Of a stretch of DNA of 64,000 nucleotides, positions 56,951-64,000 are shown in pieces (the first letter of the stretch is position 1; each line of letters begins with the position of its first letter). Source of the DNA: Tenodera sinensis (lineage: Eukaryota; Arthropoda; Insecta; Mantodea; Mantidae); contig CM060965.1 of the NCBI GenBank assembly GCA_030765045.1, positions 59,042,787-59,106,786 on the forward strand. Reading direction: 5' to 3'. The translations under genes and the position numbers were made by a program. The notes below the pieces were generated by a model that saw nothing but the letters and a program-made list of their open reading frames with translations, had not been told where the DNA came from and did no database searches.

Positions 56951-58334
56951 ACATTTTAAGAAAGTATTTTTATATTGGTGGAACCGCAAGGAGGAGGTAA
57001 TATAACCAAAGCGACAATACCACGAACCAGAGGTTATAATCCGGCATGACTGGAATAGTCAACGTAAATAAACGTTAAATTTGTCAGTAGTATCACAATT
57101 CTAAAAGTCATTAACATGGTTATTACTAATAATTAATAATCAGCTGTTCTACTTAAATGCAACGGATATAATCTTGGTAGCAATCTTAGTAGACGTAACC
57201 TCAAAATTGAGCATTTAAATAAGGAAGTTTATAAGTACCTGCCTTAAAATCTTCCATAATGGCACAAAATATTTAAATTTCTAAAGCAAAGCAAATACAC
57301 ACGCCTTTAAATTGACAGATATTAAGGAAGTGATAGTGGTAATATCGGAAGCACTAGTAGCACTAATTAAACTGAAGAATAAACATTTAATATGAGTAGA
57401 ATTACTCTGAATAGATTATTCTGTATGTAAGGAATACTACTAAAGTGAGCCAATAATGAACTAGTTGTCCAAGTGACCAACTTCATTACCCGCTCATCCA
57501 GAAAGTTTCTGCCAAATAAAGGATGTGAATAATTACCTGCTAACCTAGGCGTTGGCATTCAACATTAGAAACCAGCTTTTAAAGAGTTCGATTTTTTGTA
57601 CTTGCCGATTTTTCTACTCATAGCTTCTATTTGGAAGCTCAAATAGCTAATGTCACAACCCGAAAACCAGTTTGGAATGACAGTACCACTACTTTAGTAC
57701 TATTTTAAGAAGCTGCAACTCTTTTCCCTCGTAAGTTCTATTATAATAATGCTTCCAAGGAACACACTTCACAGTTAATGAGAGTAATTATACATTATCT
57801 GCAGATTTCTCATGCCTTTTTTAAAACTCGTACAGAGGCTATGATCTGCGCAACTCATGCTTTTGCGCATTATCAAGAGATAAAAAACTTGACGACCTTA
57901 CATCTAAAATGACGAAGCTGAATTTTGAGTAACGCTTTCGAGACAGAGGCTTGCGTTAAAGGAGAGTTTGCCTCCATTAATTAATGTGGAAAACATATAA
58001 TTACACGAATCTTCAGGATCAGTCTGGAATTCCAGTATTATTTTCTACTTCCTATACACGCATTTACTAAGCTGTTTTTAAATGTAGATAGCACAAAAGT
58101 TATGTAATGTAGTGTAATTTGTTGGCATACAAAAATAATAATTATGTAATGTATCACACACGGATCTCCAAAACAAAATTATAGATAGAGAAAGCTATTT
58201 ATTTTAACAAATTGTGATCTTAAATGTTTTGGGGAAGTCTTAGCAATGCAGTGGCCAAGGTCAACGCTGGGATTGTAGTGGCCACAGTGACTAAGGTGCA
58301 CGCTAGAGATAGCGAAAAGTACTCATATATTCAA
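56951..58334. other. No gene seen
   Basis: AT-rich. A short imperfect duplication (GTGGCCAAGGTCAACGCT / ACTAAGGTGCACGCT) lies at 58250-58315. Confidence 0.4.
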
Positions 58335-58574
58335 GTACCACTCTGGGTGATCAGCCAAGTACCAGATATGGTAGTGAGAAGGAGGGTGGTGTGAAATGCA
58401 GGCGAAACGGATGATTGGAAAAGTGAAAATGGAGCAGTTGGTGAAATGAATGGCGGGGGAAACCCGCCCCGACACCGCTTCGTCCACCACAAATACCACA
58501 TGCGGGACCCTGGGATCGAACCCGGGCCACCTAGGTGGTAGGCGAACGCTCTAACCACTCGGCTACGGCGCCGC
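58335..58574 (-). mobile_element. SINE B, second copy
   Basis: Minus strand: GGCGGCGCCGTAGCCGAGTG, GTTAGAGCGTTCGCC and box B CCCGGGTTCGATCCCAGG, then GCATGTGGTATTTGTGGTGG, ACGAAGCGG, GGGTTTCCCCCGCCATTC and GTTTCGCCTGCATTTCAC. The head is better preserved than at 10331 and resembles a type II tRNA (Leu/Ser). It ends before the distal body present in the first copy. Confidence 0.85.
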
Positions 58575-59379
58575 CAATTTTAAACTCAACTTTCAAAAAT
58601 AAAAAAGAAACAGAAAAATTAGATTATTTTCGGGAGACATACTTTCCCCCTTGTTAAATCCGAATCCGTGGTATTTCGGACCGCTCTATTTCGGGCTTCT
58701 GCTGTTTTGTAATTGCATTCATCAACAATATTTTGGGTACAGGGATATTAAAAGTAAGGCTTCTCGATTATGAAGAACGAAATTGTTTATTTTGTCTGAA
58801 ATAGAGATCACTGATGCTGTAAAGGAAATATATTTAAAATAAGAAATCTTAATTTGTATACGATAGCTAAACATACGATTGCTTCCGGATTTTGCATACC
58901 TTTATTTTTAATTATTTTAATGTATATAGATATTGATTAAGACCGGTGCATGAGTAACATACTTTCATAAAAGTTTTAAAGCTTCTAAATTAATTTTTAT
59001 CCATACATGAAATGAAAAAATCATAGCCTTCCCATTGGAGAATGGGATCAAATGAATGAGTCTCGAAATGACTCAGGTAATTCTAAGCTAATAAAAAAGG
59101 AAATGCATTTGTTTTGGAGGCAAATCTCCAGATATTCACTGATTAGACACATATTTAGTTAGAAGAGCTACTGAAGTGAGAAGCAGACAAATGTCTATTA
59201 TGTGACTTCATAAAAAAGAATGTATTACATATTTATCCTTAACTCGTATCATTTTATACTTTCTGATTAGTGTCTTTACGCACAAATGAATCGAAATCAT
59301 CACATCATGGTTAGTATTTGGAAGTAATTAGCAATAAGTTGTCACCAATGAGTCTAACATTTGGCACAGTTTTAACTTT
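58575..59379. other. No gene seen
   Basis: AT-rich, nothing recognised. Confidence 0.4.
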
Positions 59380-60298
59380 AAAAATCTGATGTGTTGCACT
59401 CACATGACTCTTGTACATGACTTTCTCTACTCTTGTACTAACTATTCTCACAAACTCTTATTCCTATATCTTCTTCGCGTTAGTTGAGATACGCATTTGT
59501 ACAAATTATCCTATTGCTTATTTCCTTGTAGGTGCAAGGGGAATGTTAGAATAAAGTAGGCTTTGTGCGATAGTCAAATCTTTTAAAGTTTTGAGATTCT
59601 TTCTCTTTGCACATTTAACATATAAAAAAAATGAACAACGATGATCCATTTCACGAAAGTTTTAAGTTTTCCGAAACTCACAGACATAACAAGGAATATC
59701 TCCGAAATGGTTCACCCTACAAGAAAATTTATTTGCACATAAATTGTGTATTTTAGCAAGAGCTACATTTTTGTACAGTATGATTTGGTCTATCTCTAAC
59801 GGTTTACCAGTTCTGCAAAAGTCGTCGAGAGTAAATACGACTGCAGGGGCTATAGCCAGAAAATTCAAGATATACATTTCATTTGGCATAAATATATCTC
59901 ACATGACATTTTAATTAAAATCGTTAGAGCCATTTTCAAGAAAATAAAAATTTTCGAAAAATTTTCCATGTAAAGTGTGGTTTAAGGTGGAGCTTCAAAA
60001 TGTTCGTGTCGCATCCATGAAAGACATTAAACTTAAAAACGAAAATTCGCTTAAAAACAAAATTTTGTATTTGAGTTATGCTCTCCACAGACTGACAGAG
60101 ACAGACAGACAGGCAGACGCAGACACACACACGCACGCACGCACACACGCATGCACACACACATACACACTTTTTTCTAAAAATGTGTTTTTGGATTCAG
60201 GTGATCTCAAATCATATATTTCCGGTGAAACCTCGACATCGAATATTTGGGTGGATTACAATGCTTCCTTCTATTTACCAGTAGAGAAAGTAAAAATA
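59380..60298 (+). mobile_element. R900 copy, longest
   Basis: Begins AAAATCTGATGTGTTGCACT and ends CAGTAGAGAAAGTAAAAATA. It carries a short tandem duplication near the start (ACATGACTCTTGT then ACATGACTTTCTC). Interior blocks are as in copy 1, including TTTGTGCGATAGTCAAATC, CTCTAACGGTTTACCAGTTC and CATATATTTCCGGTGAAACC. The CAGA/CA/CGCA patch is long here (60090-60170), so length differences among copies come partly from this simple-sequence segment. Confidence 0.8.
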
Positions 60299-60603
60299 CT
60301 CTTCGCAAAATTCTGAGGCTCATGCTTTATCGAGCTGAAGAAGGCGAGATACTGGCCGCCGCTGAGAGTGGTGGATGAAACTGGAGAAAGTTGTGCCTGG
60401 AGACTAGCAGACACACCTGTAGGGAATTTCAGAACCAGTGAAGGCAATTTCTCCAGCCCCACCGGAGAATCCACTTTTATTTGAAAAATGGTCAAGCATC
60501 AAGAAGGAACAAAAATGTCGAAAGAATAACACGCAGTTTGTGCGTCACTGCTTCAGCTTGAGTGCACAATGGATAGGATTCCAAGGTATAGGAACAGGAA
60601 GAA

Positions 60604-60865
60604 AAAAATAATGTGATGTGTTACACTCGCATGACTTTCTCTATTCTTGTACGACCATTCTTACAAATGCTCAGTCGTCTACTTTGTGTTAATCTAAATA
60701 AAAATTTGCTAAAATTATCTTATTCCTCTTGCACCTGCAAGAAAATCAACAATATGGGAATACAGTAAGCTTTAAGCAATAGTCAAATCTTTTAAAGCTT
60801 ATTGCTAGGTGATGGCTTTGAAATTCCGTTGCCTTAGCATGGCCAAATATTATTTTAAAATGAAC
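60604..60865 (+). mobile_element. R900 5' fragment
   Basis: TGTGATGTGTTACACTCGCA, TGACTTTCTCTATTCTTGT, TAAGCTTTAAGCAATAGTC and AAATTCCGTTGCCTTAGCAT follow R900 order, then similarity is lost. It lies 300 bp downstream of the longest copy in the same orientation. Confidence 0.65.
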
Positions 60866-61315
60866 TAGACCTACGATCTCGAAATAATGATCATGAGAAG
60901 CACTCCTTAACCTGAGTTAAATTACCAAAAAAACTATCACCACTCGTGATATTGACTCAATGACAATTTGCGGAGGGGGACCTTAGCACCTCTACTGAAA
61001 TATCTTTTGTGCCTATGCCCCTGATGGGGCACCCCCTGGAGGATATATGGGCGAATGGATCCTAAGGGCGGCCGGAACGTTGCCACGATAGAGCACAGGG
61101 CGGGGATTCCCAGTTAGAGGCACCCCGACGGAGGTTGGCTTAGCTCCCCTCGTCCCTCGAGCTTGTACCATCCCATGGGGACCAGGAACTAGTGGCTCGC
61201 TTTACGATCAGGGAGACGAGATTTCCAAAGCGTATTTGTTCCCCGTGCCGTGCCGCTGCCAGTGCGACGGTTTCCAACCCTGAAAAAGTCTAAGGGGATA
61301 AAGGGTGAAATGAAG
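60866..61315. other. GC-richer block beside SINE E; no gene
   Basis: 60990-61270 is clearly GC-richer (GGGGCACCCCCTGGAGGATA and similar) and adjoins the 3' side of the minus-strand SINE E. It repeats the pattern seen at 8220 and 27660 without obvious base-level identity. Possibly an extended element body. Confidence 0.35.
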
Positions 61316-61484
61316 TGATTTACGTAACGAAAGGAGGATATGGGAATCCTTTCCAGCATTCGTCTGGCGACCTGGGGAAACCTCCGAAGACACCCATGGC
61401 TCAGACAGGTCGGCCACGGGGATCGAACCCGTGACCTCCCGAGTGCGGGCCACAGACGTTACCGCCTGAGCCACCCCGCTCGGT
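61316..61484 (-). mobile_element. SINE E, best copy
   Basis: Minus strand: GAGCGGGGTGGCTCAGGCGG (box A), TAACGTCTGTGGCCCGCAC, box B CGGGTTCGATCCCCGTGG, then GGTGTCTTCGGAGGTTTCCC and ACGAATGCTGGAAAGGATTC. This is the clearest tRNA-like head of the family and defines it. Confidence 0.8.
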
Positions 61485-63324
61485 ACTCGTGGTATTACTG
61501 AAGATAGTCTACCTGATTGGTTCGACGTGACACAGCCTGTGAATTGGGTTGGTCAATACAGAATGTTTGTAACCAAGTCTATGACTGTTTGCTTCATTGA
61601 TCAGTGTTGTTTCACGCATAGATCGGATAAAACCAGGAATCCACGACAATATGGCTCGCCAAATATTTCACCGAGCGATGACATAATGATATAAATCATG
61701 AATGATGGAGGCGGTTTTGTTTATATGCACGCAATGGCTTCTAGCAATTCCGACATTATCTCTTCACGGAACATTAGTATTGTGTTACGCAAATGCTCTG
61801 TCCAATAACAAGGAGGAACAGAACAGAGAGAAAGGATGCATTTCCCATCATTGTGAACATGAAATATGTCTATCACGATCTGAAGGTACCTTATTTCCTG
61901 GAAGACATAGCTTCGGCAATTCCTTTTTTCCCGAAGCTTGCCCTCAATTCAACGCCGCATGGAAGTCCTTGAAGATAACTTATGTAAACAGTTTCGTCGT
62001 GTCCTCCAGGAGCAATTATCCATCTCAAACTATTCCGGAAATATCGTGCAGTTAATAACGAATACTGAATGTCATTTGATGTTTGAGTTTGACTATAGGC
62101 GAGGTTTGTACCTCCTGCACCATGGGAAATGCAAACAATGAAAACGGTATTCGGCTGCTTCATATCCCAAAAGGCATTGAAAGCATAGTTTTGGACGATG
62201 AGACTAATTTCTGGTGCTTATCATACATCGCAACTTGACAATCCCAAAACTAACTTTGTTACTATACAAACAAAGGAAAACTAAACTCATATGGCAAAAT
62301 AATGCGAATTGCTTATTCTGTCTGGTGGCTGGCATTCTGCTTCCAAATCCAGAAGTCCTAGTTTCAATTCCGGACAGACGTAAAAAGCAGCACAAATGTG
62401 GGGGGAAGTACTTAGTGTGAAAGTGTCATTTGTACAATTAGTGACTTTTATTGTACCTTCAGAGTCCAGTTTCTTCAAATTGAACGTGCCCTTATTATTT
62501 ATTTCTGCAGAAGTAAGCGGGACTATTGTAGACTTAGTCTCTCGTAGCAGTCATTTTATTAAGTATTTTCATTTATTGACTATTGTATAGAAATTAATAT
62601 TAATGTTTGTAGTCCAAAAATGGTATGCAGTACATGTGTGGAAGTATAGAACGATCTCAGAAAAAGAAAAAAAGAAGAATCAGTTGGTTTTTGCTAACAG
62701 TTCCTCAATTCTATTGAAATACACTTCCCAATCTTGCACAGTAATATACTAATCAAAAGTAAATCCTCACAAAATAAATAAACTGGAGAATAAGCTTATA
62801 GAAGGAAGCGAAGAACTCTTATTTAAGCAAGATGTAAATAAAGTATTTATATTGCCTATATTAATAACCCCAGTTATTCGGCTTATCTTGAGGTAGTACC
62901 TAAAATATAGTTACTAACTTTTTATAGGAAAATCAATAGTATATTGATCTCGTATAGCAAGTATAGGAAGTATTGCATTGCATAAAAAATTCGATGCCAG
63001 ATTTTACTCCAAATACAGGTTTTAGGCCTTTCAGAAAAAAAAAAAAAAAAAATATGTGGACGTTATGTATCTGTGTGCCCGTGAACAGCATGAATTAGCA
63101 AAAAATAAAAAAAATACTAACTCACTATTTAAGTCGGACACCACCCAAAGATGCGAACTGAAGATTTCTAAAGAAAATCCCCACACCAAACTACATGGGA
63201 AGTAGTTTATATGGAAATATTTCCGTAAATTTTTTATTTTCTGAAAATTAGAACTAACGAGTTTGATTTAATGTCATATGTTTAAAATATATGCATGCCA
63301 AATTAAACGTATATCTGAAATTTT
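61485..63324. other. No gene seen; possible SINE relic 62310-62390
   Basis: A 117-codon plus frame (61702-62055) overlaps frames on both strands and has no domain. TCCTAGTTTCAATTCCGGAC near 62357 is box-B-like and may be a SINE relic. An A-run lies at about 63037-63051. Confidence 0.35.
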
Positions 63325-63760
63325 ACGGGATTAACCTATAAAGTCCTCTTCAATTCGAGTGTCATTTGCCTAATTGGTAAACTGTAAGGGATAGACAAAA
63401 TCTTGCTGAACAGAATCTTACTACACAAAATATAGATCTCATTAAAGTACGCAACTTGTGTCAAATAATTTTTACGTACTGGATTCCAAATGGTAGGAGT
63501 TTTCAAACACTTAGTTTTCTCAACTGTGAAGTAGCCATACGTGTTTTTTCTCGTAGTTGTGCAAACAACATGGTACTTTAGAGCCATCATATTGCATGAG
63601 CTGATTAAAAATTTTACTATCGACTTATTTTTGTATCCTGTGTAAGAGAATTGAATTTTTATGTGGAGTAAAAAAAATTGCATTGAATTTTAAGCTTTGC
63701 AAGAACATTTTGCACAGGAACGAATAGAGAAAGTCGTGTGAATACAATACGCGAACATTT
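63325..63760 (-). mobile_element. R900 copy, diverged subfamily
   Basis: The minus strand starts TATTGTATTCACACGACTTT and CTCTATTCG, then has a different middle, and resumes with AGTTGCGTACTTTAATGAG, ATCTATATTTTGTGTAGTAA, GTCTATCCCTTACAGTTTAC and CAATTAGGCAAATGACACTC. It shares with 5834-5990 the substitutions that differ from copy 1, which supports at least two subfamilies. The 3' part is missing. Confidence 0.55.
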
Positions 63761-64000
63761 AGTTTACTTTTGTATAGAAGTGCAAAATAAAATATCTTAA
63801 GTTCGCACACTTTTCAATCTTCTACTTTCTGGTTACCATGGAAAACGTTAGAGTATTAAATGATAGTAATTTTTGTTTATCATTGAATGAAATATTCATA
63901 TTTTAATTATGCACATCTCAAAAGAGTTGTTATTGCAGTTTTGAGAAATAACACGAACCAATACCTAATATACAGAGAAGGGGAGTGTGATAGGGAAAGC
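63761..64000. other. No gene seen
   Basis: AT-rich window end; nothing recognised. Confidence 0.4.

Noticed and set aside
58500..58574. Functional tRNA-Leu/Ser gene on the minus strand
   Set aside because: It is followed by the SINE B body shared with 10331; the head is tRNA-derived, not a free tRNA gene.
61702..62163. Frames of 117 and 90 codons on opposite strands
   Set aside because: They overlap each other, no domain is recognised, and there is no supporting context.

Overview
The window looks like non-coding, repeat-rich DNA from a large insect-type genome. The evidence is moderately AT-rich sequence, many tRNA-derived SINEs, decayed non-LTR retrotransposons, Tc1/mariner and hAT-like DNA elements, long microsatellites, and no bacterial-style gene packing. 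A cockroach, termite or similar polyneopteran would fit, but that is inference from style. I could not support any intact host protein-coding gene, rRNA gene, functional tRNA gene or CRISPR array. All element names used here (R900, SINE A to G) are my own labels.

Layout. Positions 1-7000 hold an R900 copy, a large two-part minisatellite (a 20-bp unit, then a 12-bp unit), a dead LTR-retrotransposon gag/protease remnant right after it, and several R900 fragments. Positions 8500-16500 form a dense nest. It holds SINE E/D, SINE A running into about 270 bp of pure (TTA)n, a LINE on the opposite strand ending at the same tract and split by SINE B, SINE C, an isolated heat-shock-element-like cluster, a SINE D with perfect target duplications, a LINE scrap and a second SINE A. 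Positions 17850-21800 hold a rearranged R900, a hAT-like element with an R900 nested inside, and SINE C. Positions 21800-37300 are mostly featureless AT-rich DNA with one R900, a LINE RNase H remnant and a few SINE or tRNA-like relics.

Positions 37370-46500 carry a 73-bp tandem repeat, a miniaturised Tc1/mariner-type element with long inverted ends, a LINE 3' end interrupted by SINE G, another LINE C-terminus, SINE F, SINE E and a second transposase scrap. Positions 46500-64000 are again mostly AT-rich, with homopolymers, SINEs C, D, G, B and E, two adjacent R900 copies near 59.4-60.9 kb and one more near the end.

How the parts relate. Nothing here works as a pathway. The signal is a history of insertions: SINEs landed in LINEs, and R900 landed in a hAT-like element. 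The most notable item is R900, an element of roughly 0.8-0.9 kb with inverted ends that I find at least ten times in 64 kb and cannot assign to a named family.
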